A stretch of DNA of 64,000 nt from Thermoplasmata archaeon (GTDB lineage: Archaea; Thermoplasmatota; DTKX01; VGTL01): NCBI GenBank assembly GCA_038851035.1, contig JAWCLH010000001.1, positions 1 through 64,000 of the forward strand. The letters are read 5' to 3'. The notes below the pieces were generated by a model. It had not been told where the DNA came from, did not search any database, and worked only from the letters and a program-made list of their open reading frames with translations. Positions 52,612 through 63,169 of this stretch are shown piece after piece; position 1 is the stretch's first letter; every line of letters begins with the position of its first letter. Made by a program: the position numbers and the translations under genes.

Positions 52612-53841
52612 TCACAGAATCCAGGACGAGGGCTCGATGAAGCCGCGCACCCTCGCCCCGGGACCGATATAACAACCTTCACCGATGACAGTTCCCGCAT
52701 CAATCGTGCAGTTGACCCCGGTCTTTACACCATCGCCCATTATCACTCCGAGCTTCCTCCGCCCGGTGTCCACACGCTCGCCTCTTACGGAGGACCTGAT
52801 TTTCTTCTCGTCGAGCCTGAGGTTGGCGATTATCGTCCCAGCGCCGAGGTTGCAGGACTCCCCTATAACGCTGTCCCCGACGTAGCTCAGGTGGGGGATG
52901 TGGGTGCGGCTCATGATGATACTGTTCTTCACCTCCACACCGGCACCTATCCTGCACCCGTCGCCTATGGTCGTGCTCGGCCTGATGAAGCAGTTGGGGC
53001 CGATGTCGCACCCTTTACCTATTGCGACGGGCCCCTCAATGTAGGAGCCGCTTCTTATCACCGTGCCCTCCCCCACGCTCACCTCCCCCCTGAGGGTGGT
53101 CCCGGGCTCGACCACGCCCAGAACCTCTCCCCTGAGGCCCTTCATCAGGAGCTCGTTCGCCGTGAGAAGGTCCCAGGGCCTCCCGACGTCAACCCATGGG
53201 GCGCGGGAGACGAGCCCGAAAACCTTTCCCTCAGCGGAGAGGGCGCGCAGGGTGTCCGTTATTTCGTACTCACCGCGGGGCGAGGGTGGGGTTCGGGCTA
53301 TTGCGCCGAATATATCTGGTGTGAAGAGGTAGATTCCCGCGTTCACGAGCCGTCCCTTCGGCCTCTCGGGCTTCTCCTCTATCGCCCTGACAGCGCCGTC
53401 CTCGTCCATCGTCACCACGCCGTACTCCTCGGGGCTCTCCACTTCGACCAGCGTCATCAGATTTGCGCGGCGGGTTCTGTGGAGCGCCAGCAGCTCCCTC
53501 AGGGTCTCCGGTGAGACGACGATGTCCCCGTTTACGCAGAGGAAATCCTCATCGAATATCGACTTCGCGACCCCGACGGCATGGGCGGTCCCGAGCCTCT
53601 CCTTCTGCTCGAGGTAGGATATCCTGAGGCCGAGGTGGGTTCCGTCGCCGAAGCGCTCGCGAATTCTATCCTCCCTGAAGCCGACGAGAATGTACACCTC
53701 CTCGACTCCCGCCTCCCTGAGGGCCCCGAGCGTGTGCTCGAGGAAGGGCTTGCCTGCGGTCAGCAGGAGGGGCTTGGGGGTGCGGGCCGTCAGGGGCCTC
53801 ATCCGGGTGCCCTCACCGGCGGCGAGCACGAGGGCCTTCAT
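52612..53841 (-). CDS. Bifunctional sugar-1-phosphate nucleotidylyltransferase / left-handed beta-helix acyltransferase (GlmU-like)
   Basis: 409 residues. Nucleotidyltransferase domain starts [26 protein letters not shown], with CVNGDIVVS for metal binding and [13 protein letters not shown]. From about 245 a left-handed beta-helix of hexapeptide repeats ([36 protein letters not shown]) runs to the end; it contains [11 protein letters not shown], as in archaeal GlmU-type UDP-GlcNAc or glucose-1-P enzymes. It activates a sugar phosphate and may acetylate the amino sugar. Operon with the GT4 gene. The convergent neighbour is on the other side; the divergent copper ATPase starts 80 bp away. Confidence 0.88.
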   Translation of the reverse strand: MKALVLAAGEGTRMRPLTARTPKPLLLTAGKPFLEHTLGALREAGVEEVYILVGFREDRIRERFGDGTHLGLRISYLEQKERLGTAHAVGVAKSIFDEDFLCVNGDIVVSPETLRELLALHRTRRANLMTLVEVESPEEYGVVTMDEDGAVRAIEEKPERPKGRLVNAGIYLFTPDIFGAIARTPPSPRGEYEITDTLRALSAEGKVFGLVSRAPWVDVGRPWDLLTANELLMKGLRGEVLGVVEPGTTLRGEVSVGEGTVIRSGSYIEGPVAIGKGCDIGPNCFIRPSTTIGDGCRIGAGVEVKNSIIMSRTHIPHLSYVGDSVIGESCNLGAGTIIANLRLDEKKIRSSVRGERVDTGRRKLGVIMGDGVKTGVNCTIDAGTVIGEGCYIGPGARVRGFIEPSSWIL

Positions 53842-53921
53842 CGGCGGGAAATCCCCCGGCGGGTATTTGTTGCTTTTGTACCCCGACCAACAAGCTTATC
53901 CCCTCCGCCCCCACATGGAAG

Positions 53922-56480
53922 GTGGAGGACATGTCCGCTGTCGGGGGAGCCGAGGGGGAGGGCGGGCGCCCGGCGCCCACGGGCAGGGCCGTCGTTAAAA
54001 TCGGCGGGATGACGTGCGCCGCCTGCGCTCGCGCGGTGGAAGGAGCCCTGAAGAGGATAGAGGGCGTGAAGGGAGTCGATATCAGCCTGGCCGCCGAGAA
54101 GGCCGTCGTCATCCATGAAGGCCCCGCCCCGGATCCGTCTGTCCTGAAGTCCGCCGTCGAGAGGGCGGGCTACAGGTATCTGGGCCTGGAGGGCGAGGAG
54201 AGCGAGAGGCTCGAGAGAGAGGAGAGGGAGAGGGGGCTGAGGGACAGGGCCCTGAGGGCCAGCGCGGGCCTCGCCATTGGCCTTCCCCTGATGTGCCTCT
54301 CCCTCATCCCCCACTCTTTCTGGCACGACAGAGGTATCGGGATGGACACACTCTCCTATTTCATGCTCGCCGTTTCCCTTCCGGTTTTCGTCTACACGAG
54401 CGGGCCGATTTTTTCGGGTGCGTGGAGGTCTCTGAGGAACCTGAGCCTCGGCATGGACGTCATGTATGGAATGGGCATCGGGGTGGCCTATGTCGCGAGT
54501 GTTCTGGGCACCTTCGAGCTCGTTCTGAGCCGCGACTTCATGTTCTACGACAGCGCCCTTCTCCTCGCGGGCTTCCTGATGACGGGCCGGTACCTCGAGG
54601 CGAGAGCGAAGGGCCGGACATCGGAGGCGATAAAGGGACTCCTAGGGCTCCAGCCGAGGAGCGCCCTCGTCTTTGTGGAAGGGATGGAGCTGGAGAAGAG
54701 AATCGAGGACGTGACGGTGGGCGAAACCGTCCTTGTTAAACCGGGCGGGAGAATTCCCGTCGACGGAGTGGTGGTAGGTGGCGAGAGCTTCGTGGACGAG
54801 TCGATGCTCACCGGAGAGCCGATGCCCGTGCACAAAAGCCCAGGCTCGAGAGTCGTGGGCGGGACCCTCAACAGGAACGGCGTGCTGAGGGTGCGGGCCG
54901 AGAGGGTGGGGAGGGACACTGTCCTCGCGCAAATCATAAGGACGGTCGAGGAGGCCCAGCTGTCCAGGCCGGAGATTCAGAAGCTCGCGGACACGGCGGT
55001 GGCCTGGTTCATACCCGTCCTTCTCGTAGTTGCGCTCTCGGTTTTCGCCATCTGGTATTTTTTCGTCGGAGAGACTCTGCTCTTCTCCCTAGGCACCCTG
55101 ATCGCGGTCCTTGTCATTGCCTGCCCCTGCGCCCTCGGCCTAGCGACCCCGACCGCGGTGACCGTCGGCGTCGGCAGGGGCGCGGAGCTCGGGATACTCA
55201 TACGCAGCGGCGGGGCGCTCGAGGCCTCCGGAAGGCTGACCGCGGTCGCCTTCGACAAGACCGGAACCCTCACGAAGGGCAGGCCGGAGGTGACGGAAGT
55301 CGTCCCTGTCGAGGAGGGGGGCGAGGACGGAGTGCTCCGGCTCGCCGCGAGCGTCGAGAGGAGCTCCCAGCACCCACTGGCAGGGGCGATTGTAAGGCGC
55401 GCTGAGGAGAGGGGGATGCAGCTGGACGAGGTCGAGGGCTTCGACACTCATGGAGGGATGGGGGTTTCCGGAAGGGTGCTGGTCCGGGAGAGGACGGAGG
55501 CTCTGCGGGCCGGCCCGGGGTCACTCTCCGAGGGCAGCGGGATAGGTGCCGGGGAGAGTCCGGGCCGGGGAGGCGGGACTGGGAGCGCTGCAGCAGCGGA
55601 GGCGGCTTCTAGAGGAGGGGAGGGTATGTGTGGTGAGGAGGAGGGGGAAAGGGGCAGTGCCAGAATTCGGGGGGTCGGGAGCGGAGCAGAGGGGGAGTTG
55701 TCGGGCTTAGAGTATGTGGAGGTGCTCGTCGGGAATCGCGCTCTGATGGAGGAGAGGGGCGTCGCCCTCCCCGGAGAGCTTGAAAGGAGGGTCGAGGGGC
55801 TGGAGGCAGAGGGGAAGACGGTGGTGCTGGTGGCGGCCGGGGGGAGGGCGGTCGGTGCGATCGCAATTGCGGACGCTTTGAAGGGGAGCTCTGCGAGGGC
55901 CGTGGATGAGCTGAGGGCGATGGGGCTAGAGGTCATCCTTATTACCGGCGACAACTTCCGGACTGCTGAGGCTGTCGGTGGGGCGCTGGGGATAAAGAGT
56001 GTGAGGGCCGGGGTCCTCCCGCGCGACAAGGCGCTGGAGGTTGCGAAGCTGCAGGAGGCTGGAGAGAGGGTGGCATTCGTGGGCGATGGAATCAACGACG
56101 CCCCCGCCCTCGCTAGGGCTGACGTCGGAATCGCCATAGGGAGCGGGACAGACGTGGCGATAGAGAGTGCGCAGATCGTCCTGGTCCGGGACGACCCGAT
56201 GGACGCCGTCGCCGCCATAAGGCTGAGCCGCAAGGTCATGTCGCGCATCAAGCAGAACATATTCTGGGCCTTCGCCTACAATGCCTCTCTCATCCCTCTC
56301 GCCGCCGGCGCCCTCTACCCCTCGCTGGGAGTCACGCTTCCGCCCGGGCTCGCGGGTCTGGCGATGGCGCTGAGCTCCGTCACTGTTGTCGGCCTGTCCC
56401 TCACGCTCAGGAGGTACGACCCGCTCGGGGGCCGGGAGCTCAGCCCATCATCATCTGGCCCGCCAGCGTCGCCATTGTGA
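53922..56480 (+). CDS. copA: P1B-type copper-transporting ATPase
   Basis: 852 residues from GTG 53922, or 849 from ATG 53931. An N-terminal HMA domain with metal site GMTCAACA (Cys 32 and 35) comes first. Eight membrane helices are expected. The actuator motif is TGEPMPV (about 296), the CPC copper site [12 protein letters not shown] (about 400), the phosphorylation site DKTGTLT (about 444), and the hinge [11 protein letters not shown] (about 720). It exports Cu(I) at the cost of ATP. In the nucleotide-binding domain, residues about 520-596 are a Gly/Glu/Ala-rich low-complexity insert absent from typical CopA. CAAGCTTATCC at about 53890 may be the TATA box. Its last 41 bp overlap the convergent TadC-like gene. 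Confidence 0.93.
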   Translation: MEDMSAVGGAEGEGGRPAPTGRAVVKIGGMTCAACARAVEGALKRIEGVKGVDISLAAEKAVVIHEGPAPDPSVLKSAVERAGYRYLGLEGEESERLEREERERGLRDRALRASAGLAIGLPLMCLSLIPHSFWHDRGIGMDTLSYFMLAVSLPVFVYTSGPIFSGAWRSLRNLSLGMDVMYGMGIGVAYVASVLGTFELVLSRDFMFYDSALLLAGFLMTGRYLEARAKGRTSEAIKGLLGLQPRSALVFVEGMELEKRIEDVTVGETVLVKPGGRIPVDGVVVGGESFVDESMLTGEPMPVHKSPGSRVVGGTLNRNGVLRVRAERVGRDTVLAQIIRTVEEAQLSRPEIQKLADTAVAWFIPVLLVVALSVFAIWYFFVGETLLFSLGTLIAVLVIACPCALGLATPTAVTVGVGRGAELGILIRSGGALEASGRLTAVAFDKTGTLTKGRPEVTEVVPVEEGGEDGVLRLAASVERSSQHPLAGAIVRRAEERGMQLDEVEGFDTHGGMGVSGRVLVRERTEALRAGPGSLSEGSGIGAGESPGRGGGTGSAAAAEAASRGGEGMCGEEEGERGSARIRGVGSGAEGELSGLEYVEVLVGNRALMEERGVALPGELERRVEGLEAEGKTVVLVAAGGRAVGAIAIADALKGSSARAVDELRAMGLEVILITGDNFRTAEAVGGALGIKSVRAGVLPRDKALEVAKLQEAGERVAFVGDGINDAPALARADVGIAIGSGTDVAIESAQIVLVRDDPMDAVAAIRLSRKVMSRIKQNIFWAFAYNASLIPLAAGALYPSLGVTLPPGLAGLAMALSSVTVVGLSLTLRRYDPLGGRELSPSSSGPPASPL

Positions 56481-58377
56481 ATACCGCCATCGCCACAGGC
56501 AGGGCCCGCCCGAGCTCGTGCGTCCTCTCGACCCTGTCCTCGCCCCACCTGATTCCCGAGGTGAAGTGGGTGATGACGAACACGACAAGAACGAGGTAGA
56601 CGCCGATTATCGCGGTGAAAATATGCGCCGGAACGGCCTCCCTCATTGCCTCCGAAACCCCTATCGCGGCGCCGCCGAGAGAGATTCCCTGCGTCACGTC
56701 CGACAGGACGACATAGAGCGCGGCCGTGATACCCATGACGAGGGGGGCGAAGAACATCGCCGTGGTGCGCATCGTGTCCATGACCGAGCCCAGGCGGAGC
56801 CTGATGTCGGAGTCGAGCCTCCTCAGGTCCTTTAGGTACTGCGAGAAGCCGACAATTGTCCTTCCCGCGGTGGCGTTGTCCTTCTTCACGCTCTCGACCA
56901 ACATCCTCATCGCGGCCCGAACGGTGCGCGACGGGAACCCGACCAAAACCCCGCCGGGCCCGAAGAGTACCTTGTCCAGTGTGGAGCGGGTGAGGCGCAG
57001 GGCGAATGCGATTCTCTGGAACAGCCCCGCGGCCTCCGTCCCCTTGAGGACCGCGGCGGTCCGCTCCAGAGCGGCCTCTACGGGCATTCCCTCGGCGATT
57101 CTGCTGCCGAGCTGGAACAGGGCATCGGGGAACTCCTCTTCGAGCCTTCGAATTCGCGCGAGCTCCCTTCTCTTATCTCTTGTGCTGAGAAGGCAGTAGA
57201 CGGAGACTGGGAGGGCGAGGCCCCATAGAACGGTGATGGAGCCGGGGGTTCTTAGGCCCTCGCCCAGCCACCCGGCCATCTGACAGACGCCGAGGAGGAT
57301 TAGTAGGGCGCCCGCGAAACCCCCGGCGGCCACGGCGGCCCTGAGTCGCGTGCGCTCTCCATCCGGGAGGGAGGGAGGCGAGGAAGTCCCCGGCCTCTTT
57401 CCAAGTATCGAGAGGGCGAAGGCGAATGTGGAGAGGGGGAAGAGAACGTCCATTAGGAGTGCTGTTTCTAGGGCGCCGAGTCTCAGACCGCCGAGCGAGG
57501 CCATCGGCAGGACGGCCCCGAGCATCATGGGAAGGAGAATTCCAAGGGCGAAGAGCACAAATGTGGGTCCGGAGAGCGAGGCGGCGTAGGTCTCCATCGT
57601 GCGCTTCGTTCCTGAAAGAACGGTCTCGACAGCCCTGTCTAGGGCCCTCTGGAGGCCCTCGTGGCTCCTCTCCATCTCTCCCGCGCGAATCGCGAAGAGC
57701 GAGCGCCTGAAGTCGTCGCTCCACTCTCCCCACTCCTGGGCGAAGGAGAGGAAGCTCTCCTCCACGCTGTCGTGCTCCCTGAGCTGAACCGACCAGAGCA
57801 CGCGCCTGAGCTCCGTCGCCATGGGCTCGTCCACGTTCTCGGCCGCGAAAGCGACGGCGCGGTCCAGCGTGGGGCTCACCCTCATCGCCATCGCCATGTA
57901 GTTCACGGCCTCCGGCGCCCTGCCAAGGGAGAGGACGCGGACTCGAGACGCTCTGCTCTTTGGAAAGCTCCCAAGCCAGGCCATCGCCATCAGAGGCACG
58001 ACGAGCGACGCGAGCACTGCGACGAAACCACCGGGGAAAAAGTCAATGCGCATCAAGAGAATAATGGCTATGACAGACGGAACCAGAGCTGCAACAAGAA
58101 TGCCCGAAACCAGATAAGCCAGCAGAACGACTTGGTAGGGCTCTACTCCAAGCCCAGAGAAGAGAATTGCGCGCCTCATCTCCCGGCTTGCCCTGCTGTT
58201 CTCGCGCGCCACAAAGGCCTTGGAAGGATTGAGCGCCCGCGATGCCCACCTACAGGCGCGTGTGTACCAGTGCGGGAATTCGCTCGGGGCCCCGTCTCTA
58301 TGCCCCACCATCCCGGTGCCCCGTGCTCGACTCCACGTCACAGCCCCCTCCGAGACATTGGCCACTGGAGCGGCCAT
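56440..58377 (-). CDS. TadC/ArlJ-like pilus assembly membrane protein
   Basis: 645 residues. Two type II secretion F domains, each with an amphipathic cytoplasmic four-helix part ([51 protein letters not shown]) followed by membrane helices. About nine membrane segments in total ([16 protein letters not shown] near the end). This is the archaeal platform protein on which the secretion ATPase acts to build pili. Starts with [11 protein letters not shown]; the first 60 residues look variable, so the real start may be later. Third gene of the operon beginning at 60819, 108 nt after the ATPase gene. Confidence 0.88.
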   Translation of the reverse strand: MAAPVANVSEGAVTWSRARGTGMVGHRDGAPSEFPHWYTRACRWASRALNPSKAFVARENSRASREMRRAILFSGLGVEPYQVVLLAYLVSGILVAALVPSVIAIILLMRIDFFPGGFVAVLASLVVPLMAMAWLGSFPKSRASRVRVLSLGRAPEAVNYMAMAMRVSPTLDRAVAFAAENVDEPMATELRRVLWSVQLREHDSVEESFLSFAQEWGEWSDDFRRSLFAIRAGEMERSHEGLQRALDRAVETVLSGTKRTMETYAASLSGPTFVLFALGILLPMMLGAVLPMASLGGLRLGALETALLMDVLFPLSTFAFALSILGKRPGTSSPPSLPDGERTRLRAAVAAGGFAGALLILLGVCQMAGWLGEGLRTPGSITVLWGLALPVSVYCLLSTRDKRRELARIRRLEEEFPDALFQLGSRIAEGMPVEAALERTAAVLKGTEAAGLFQRIAFALRLTRSTLDKVLFGPGGVLVGFPSRTVRAAMRMLVESVKKDNATAGRTIVGFSQYLKDLRRLDSDIRLRLGSVMDTMRTTAMFFAPLVMGITAALYVVLSDVTQGISLGGAAIGVSEAMREAVPAHIFTAIIGVYLVLVVFVITHFTSGIRWGEDRVERTHELGRALPVAMAVFTMATLAGQMMMG

Positions 58378-58485
58378 TAGCCCCCACCCCCACGGGCACT
58401 GAATTCATCTGGCCCCGTTTTACATGCCCCGGTCCTTCCTTTCACCCCTCGTGCCACCCCCATTCCGCACACACACCCACCCCCC

Positions 58486-60288
58486 TCAAGTGTAGCTCGT
58501 CGCTTTTTCGAACCAGCCCTTCCAGTCGCGCATCACCGATGGGTAGTCCTTTCCGTGCCTCTCGAGCAGCGTCCAGAGCGCCCCGTTCGAGTTCGCGACC
58601 CATTTAGCGCTCGTCACGGATGAGTTGTCATGTACCTTCGCGAACGTGACCAGCTCCTCTTTCACCCGAGCCCTCAGCCTGATGTTCTGGAGTGCCTCTT
58701 CTGGACTCAGGCCCCAGGAGCGAGCGATGCTCCGCACCTTCTCGGACCCTTTCAGGCCCTCCGCCTCGACCAAGCAGTCCTTGTCCTCGCAGTAGGTCAT
58801 CAGCGGCCTGAACTCACCGTCCTTTTCCTTGACGACCTCAGAGATCTCGAGAACCCTCCTGACGCTCTTGTGGGAGCCGTGTGGCCTGCGCACTCCAGCG
58901 ACCACGACGATGTCTGTGGCGGAGAAGGCGCGCGCCGGAATTCCCATGTCATGCACCACCCTTTCATACACCGCTCTGGCTGAATTTCCGTGAATCGTGC
59001 CCAGAATCGTGGAACCGGCCGTGCCAGCGCGCATCGCCTCATAGAGCGTCCGCGCCTCCTGCCCCCTAACCTCGCCCATCACTATAGCGCTCTCTCCGAG
59101 CCTGAGCGATAGCCTGAGGGCCTCGTCCGCGCTCATCTCCCCAATTCCGCCCACGCTCGACTGCACCTGCATGCTCTGAATTTTATACCCGAGGGCCCTC
59201 ATCGCATCGCAGGGGAGCTCCAGAGTGTCCTCGATGGTCAGAATTCTCTGGCTCTTCGGGAGCTCGATCATTATCGCCCCCACAAGTGAGGTCTTCCCCG
59301 CGCCCCTCCCCCCGGCGACAAGAACCGTGGACTGGCCATCGACGAGGAAGGATAGGAGACCGGCGGCCAGTGGTGTGAGGCTCCCAGCGCTGATGAGCCG
59401 GGGCAGGGTCCAAGGGTCGGTGGAGTGCCTTCGAAGCGCGATGGCTATCCCCTCCGGGCTCAGGGGTTGTCCGATAACCGTTGCTCTGGCGTTGTAGCCC
59501 TGGAGGTCGCACTCGAGGTACGGTCTGGCCTCGGAGAAGGGCCTGCCGCTCTCGTGCCTGAAACGGGAGAGAAGGGCCTCCGCCTCCTCGGCGCCGAGGT
59601 TGATGTTGGTCCGGCACCTCCCCCTGACCCTCGCTTCCGGTACCCCACCCAGCGTCACATACACCGGATTGGCACCAGCAGGGGCGTCGATATAGATGTC
59701 CTGAATGTATGAATCCCGCAATAGAAGTTCGGCCACCCCGAGCCCCGCCGTGTAGCGCGCGAGCACCTCCGCGAGAGCCCTGCAGTGTGAGAGCTGCGCC
59801 GCCCGGCTCTCGCCGAGATTGACACCGGCCTCGCGCGCGAGCCGTGATATTATCCTCGCGCCCTCCCTCTCAATGTATGCCCTTGCCTGCTCGGCTCTCG
59901 AGAAGCGAGACAATGGGGGGACGGAAGCCATGAGCTCTCTCCTCGCGCCATCGATGAGTCCGATGTGGGCGGCGGGGAGTGAGTACTCGTAGGGCGAGAT
60001 GTGGTAGAGGCACTCGGTCTCGTTGGGCATCTGCAGAATTCTGACCCTCGACATGCCGACAGAGTAGTCGAAGAGGAGCTCGCTCTCCTCCGGTGGGGAG
60101 GGTGTGACCCAGGAGCCGGAGAAGCCAGGGCGAATTCGCTGGCTCTGCTCTATCGCCCTCACCAGTGCCCTCCGCACCGCGCGTTTCATCGCCTCCGGGT
60201 CCGAGGGCGCGAACTTCGTCTCCAGCTCGCAAAGGCGCTTGTAGGCAATCTCGAGCAACGCCACCGCGCTGTCAATGTTCGCGTACAT
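58486..60288 (-). CDS. Type II/IV secretion (TadA/ArlI-like) ATPase
   Basis: 600 residues. An N-terminal alpha-helical domain of about 200 residues is followed by the conserved YIQDIYIDAPAG region, then Walker A VAGGRGAGKTSL, the Asp/Glu boxes ILTIEDTLELP, and SIVMGEVRGQEARTLYEAMRAGTAGSTILGTIHGNSA (Walker B and His box). It forms a hexamer that powers pilin extraction and filament assembly. Starts 3 nt after the stop of the Cys-rich gene, so the two are coupled; the TadC-like gene follows. The pilin-like substrates are likely those at 38.7-40.6 kb, which share the promoter motif. Confidence 0.92.
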   Translation of the reverse strand: MYANIDSAVALLEIAYKRLCELETKFAPSDPEAMKRAVRRALVRAIEQSQRIRPGFSGSWVTPSPPEESELLFDYSVGMSRVRILQMPNETECLYHISPYEYSLPAAHIGLIDGARRELMASVPPLSRFSRAEQARAYIEREGARIISRLAREAGVNLGESRAAQLSHCRALAEVLARYTAGLGVAELLLRDSYIQDIYIDAPAGANPVYVTLGGVPEARVRGRCRTNINLGAEEAEALLSRFRHESGRPFSEARPYLECDLQGYNARATVIGQPLSPEGIAIALRRHSTDPWTLPRLISAGSLTPLAAGLLSFLVDGQSTVLVAGGRGAGKTSLVGAIMIELPKSQRILTIEDTLELPCDAMRALGYKIQSMQVQSSVGGIGEMSADEALRLSLRLGESAIVMGEVRGQEARTLYEAMRAGTAGSTILGTIHGNSARAVYERVVHDMGIPARAFSATDIVVVAGVRRPHGSHKSVRRVLEISEVVKEKDGEFRPLMTYCEDKDCLVEAEGLKGSEKVRSIARSWGLSPEEALQNIRLRARVKEELVTFAKVHDNSSVTSAKWVANSNGALWTLLERHGKDYPSVMRDWKGWFEKATSYT

Positions 60289-60291
60289 GTC

Positions 60292-60819
60292 TCACACCGC
60301 CATTTGAAAGCCCTTCTTCATCATGAATCTGACCAGAGCCTCGTACGACTCGGTGACGAAGGCTAGATCCCCGGATGTTTCGGCAGCGCAGCGATCGCAG
60401 GCAGAACCGCGCGCGGGTGAGAAAGAGCGGAGGCGGAGCAGCGCTGACTTGAGGATGTCGGGGAGGGAGGCCGGGTCCGAAAGGAGGCTCTCCCTGAGAG
60501 ATGAAAAAAGGGAGCAGGGTTGGAAGGGGCACCTCATGCAGTCCCGGGAGCCGGAGGGCGGTTCCCTCTGGGAGAGGTGGTGCAGGTCGCTGGCCAGGAG
60601 GACTATCCGCTGGAGGACCGCCATCCCACCGGTCTGTATCTGTGTCTCGAGGTGCCCCGATAGCACGATGCTGTCGGCGCCCTGCTCCGACGAGAGGGCC
60701 TCGAGGGCCCTTTTCATGCACTCGGGGCTGAGCAGAGGTCCGGGTCCCCCGCACTCACGGCAGGAAAGAACCAGCCTCAGCTCGCGCCCCTCGTTGCCTG
60801 TTGACCACCTGCACTCCAC
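60292..60819 (-). CDS. Cysteine-rich protein of the secretion operon
   Basis: 175 residues. Cys pairs CRECG (about 20-23), CMRCPFQPC (about 95-102) and CDRCA (about 138-141) suggest a bound zinc ion or Fe-S cluster. The centre (GADSIVLSGHLETQIQTGGMAVLQRIVLLASDL) is alpha/beta and non-membrane. The stop is 3 nt before the secretion ATPase start, so it is likely a regulator or assembly factor of that ATPase. No named family recognised. First gene of the operon driven by the promoter at 60861-60887. Confidence 0.7.
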   Translation of the reverse strand: MECRWSTGNEGRELRLVLSCRECGGPGPLLSPECMKRALEALSSEQGADSIVLSGHLETQIQTGGMAVLQRIVLLASDLHHLSQREPPSGSRDCMRCPFQPCSLFSSLRESLLSDPASLPDILKSALLRLRSFSPARGSACDRCAAETSGDLAFVTESYEALVRFMMKKGFQMAV

Positions 60820-60860
60820 GCTCTCATCCTCCTGGCCAGACGATAATTCTGGGGCGGTGG

Positions 60861-60887
60861 TTTATAAAGGCTTCATGGTAGGTACCA
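60861..60887 (-). promoter_or_regulatory. Secretion operon promoter with operator-like palindrome
   Basis: TTTATAAA (60861-60868) is a perfect palindromic TATA box, 41 nt before the ATG at 60819. TGGTAGGTACCA (60876-60887) is 7 bp further upstream, the same 12 bases and same spacing as at the pilin operon (40627-40653). The site could also act on the divergent TPR gene. Confidence 0.65.
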
Positions 60888-60986
60888 TCTGCGCGAGGAA
60901 AGGGAGTGGGCTCTTGAGACGGCGGCCCCGCGCTCACCGGGCACTCTGATAACCTTTTTATTTCCAGACACCATCCTCACGCCGTT

Positions 60987-63140
60987 ATGGCCGCCCAGGT
61001 AGACCCCCGGGAACTCATCGCCAAGATGTCCGAGGACGCCCGCGCCCTATCTGCCGACGAGTATAGGCTCGTGCTCGAGTACTACGAGAAGCAGCTCGAG
61101 GAGAGCCCGAACGACGAGGTTTTATGGAACAACAGGGGCGTTGTGCTGGACAAGCTACTCGAGCACCGGCGGGCGATTGAGTGCTACAAAAAGGCCGTGG
61201 AGCTCAACCCCCACTACACCATCGCCTGGTATAATATGGGCAATTCCCATTGCTATCTCGACGCGCCAGAGATGGCGGTGAAGGCCTACAGAAGGGTAGT
61301 GGAGCTCTCCCCAGATGACGCGGCCACGCTCATGGACATCACCCGCACCCTGCTCAACCTGAAGAAGCCTCGCGAAGCCCTAGAGCTGTATGAGCTTGCG
61401 ATAAAAATGGCGGGCGAGAGCTCTGCACTGCTCCAGGGAAAGGGCACCGTTCTCGAGGAGATGGGGAAGCTGAAGAAAGCGCTGGAGTGCTACGAAAGGG
61501 CCACCGCTCTCGACCCCGGAAACGTGCTTGCGTGGCTGAGCAAGGGCAACGCTCTCTATGCGGTTGGTCGCTACGACGACGCACTGGAGGCCTACGACAC
61601 TGCGCTTAAGCTCTCGCCTGAGGACGAGGAACTCTGGAACAACAGGGGCTATCTGCTCTTCGTCATGGGCCGCTACAAGGATGCGATGGAGTGCTACGAA
61701 AGAGCGATTCAGCTCAACCCGGACTACAAGCCCGCGTGGTACAACAAGGCCTACATCCTACAGGCCGCTGGGGACCTGGATGGGGCGAGAAAGGCATACG
61801 ACAGGGCGCTCGAGCTCGACCCGAGCGACGAAATCGCCTGGAACAACAGGGGCAACGCCGAATACAATCTTGGGAGATATGAAGAATCGATACCATTTTT
61901 TAAAAAAGCGATTGAAATCAACTCGGACTATGAAATCGCCTGGAACAACATCGGCAACGCGCTCGACAAACTGGGCAGGCATAAAGAGGCATTGGAGTAT
62001 CACGAAAAAGCCCTCAAGATAAATCCCCGCTTCGATTACGCCTGGTACGCAAAGGGCTACGCCCTCCTCCAATTGGGAAGAGCGGAGGAGGCAGTCAAAT
62101 CGCTCGACCGCTCCCTCGAGCTCAACCCCGGCTATGAGCACACCTGGCTCATCAAGGGGAAGGCCCTCGCGGCGCTCGAGAGAATGGACGAGGCCCTGGA
62201 GTGCTTCGACAAGTGCCTAGAGCTCAACCCCTCCTTCGACGAGGCGTGGGTGGAGAGGGCGGGCCTTCTCGAGGCGATGGGGAGGGAGGAGGAGGCGAGG
62301 GAGAGTCTCGAGAAAGCCCTCAGCAGCCTTGGGCAGGCGGAGGGTGCGAGCCAGGACGACGAGAGTCTCCCGCCCAAGAAGGCCGGCCTCCTGTGCAGGC
62401 TCTGGAGATTCGAGGACGCTGTTAAGGTGTACGAGGAGGCTGCGGCGCGCTGGCCCGAGAGGCCGGAATTCAGGGTCGGTCGGGGGGAGGCGCTTCTCGA
62501 AATCGGGGAGGCGGAGGAGGCGTATGCCAGCTTCCAGCAGGCCCTTCTTCTGGACGGGAAAATGGTCAGGGCGCTGCTGGGAGCCGGGAGGTCCGCGCTC
62601 GCGCTCGGTTGGACGGACGAAGCCGTGGAGTTCCTGACTCGGGCTGTGGAGGAGGCCCCGGACAACGTGGAGGCGCTATTGGAGCTGGGCTCCGCGCTGC
62701 TCGAGGCTAGGAGGCCGTCCGAGGCCGTTGAGCGATACAGGAGAGCCTCCGAGCTATCCCCAGAAAACCCGGCGGCCATGCTCGGTCTGGGCACCGCGCT
62801 CTCCGAGAGCGGGAATGCCGCTGAAGCCGTGGAGTTTCTGAGAAAGGCGGTGGAGCTCGACCCTTCAAACGAGGTCGCGTGGTGCGAGCTTGGCTGCTGC
62901 CTATTGAGCGAGGGGAGGGCGAAAGAGGCCTCGGAGGCCTTTGATGTCGCCATCGGAATAGACGACGGCTATGAGGCGGCGTGGCTCGGTAAGGCCAGGG
63001 CTGTGCACGCCCTCTCCGGAACGGCCGCCGCGATGAAGTACGTGGAGCAGGCGCTGAGCATCTCCCCAGGCTTTCCCGAGGCGCTCCAGCTGAGGAGGGA
63101 GCTCGAGGGGGAGAGAAAGGGCGGGAGCGCCGCCAAGTAA
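60987..63140 (+). CDS. TPR repeat protein
   Basis: 717 residues made almost entirely of about 18 tetratricopeptide repeats of 34 residues. The first half is highly regular (AIECYKKAVELNPHYTIAWYNMGN; ALECYERATALDPGNVLAWLSKGNALYAVGRYDDALEAYDTALKLSPEDEELWNNRG). The second half is more diverged with Ala- and Glu-rich helices, after a short spacer near 440-460. No signal peptide or membrane helix, so cytoplasmic. It would form a superhelical protein-binding scaffold. Divergent from the secretion operon, whose promoter region it shares; a role in pilus or surface assembly is possible but unproven. Confidence 0.88.
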   Translation: MAAQVDPRELIAKMSEDARALSADEYRLVLEYYEKQLEESPNDEVLWNNRGVVLDKLLEHRRAIECYKKAVELNPHYTIAWYNMGNSHCYLDAPEMAVKAYRRVVELSPDDAATLMDITRTLLNLKKPREALELYELAIKMAGESSALLQGKGTVLEEMGKLKKALECYERATALDPGNVLAWLSKGNALYAVGRYDDALEAYDTALKLSPEDEELWNNRGYLLFVMGRYKDAMECYERAIQLNPDYKPAWYNKAYILQAAGDLDGARKAYDRALELDPSDEIAWNNRGNAEYNLGRYEESIPFFKKAIEINSDYEIAWNNIGNALDKLGRHKEALEYHEKALKINPRFDYAWYAKGYALLQLGRAEEAVKSLDRSLELNPGYEHTWLIKGKALAALERMDEALECFDKCLELNPSFDEAWVERAGLLEAMGREEEARESLEKALSSLGQAEGASQDDESLPPKKAGLLCRLWRFEDAVKVYEEAAARWPERPEFRVGRGEALLEIGEAEEAYASFQQALLLDGKMVRALLGAGRSALALGWTDEAVEFLTRAVEEAPDNVEALLELGSALLEARRPSEAVERYRRASELSPENPAAMLGLGTALSESGNAAEAVEFLRKAVELDPSNEVAWCELGCCLLSEGRAKEASEAFDVAIGIDDGYEAAWLGKARAVHALSGTAAAMKYVEQALSISPGFPEALQLRRELEGERKGGSAAK

Positions 63141-63169
63141 ATGGGCGCAGGTTGGAAGCATCCAGGGCT

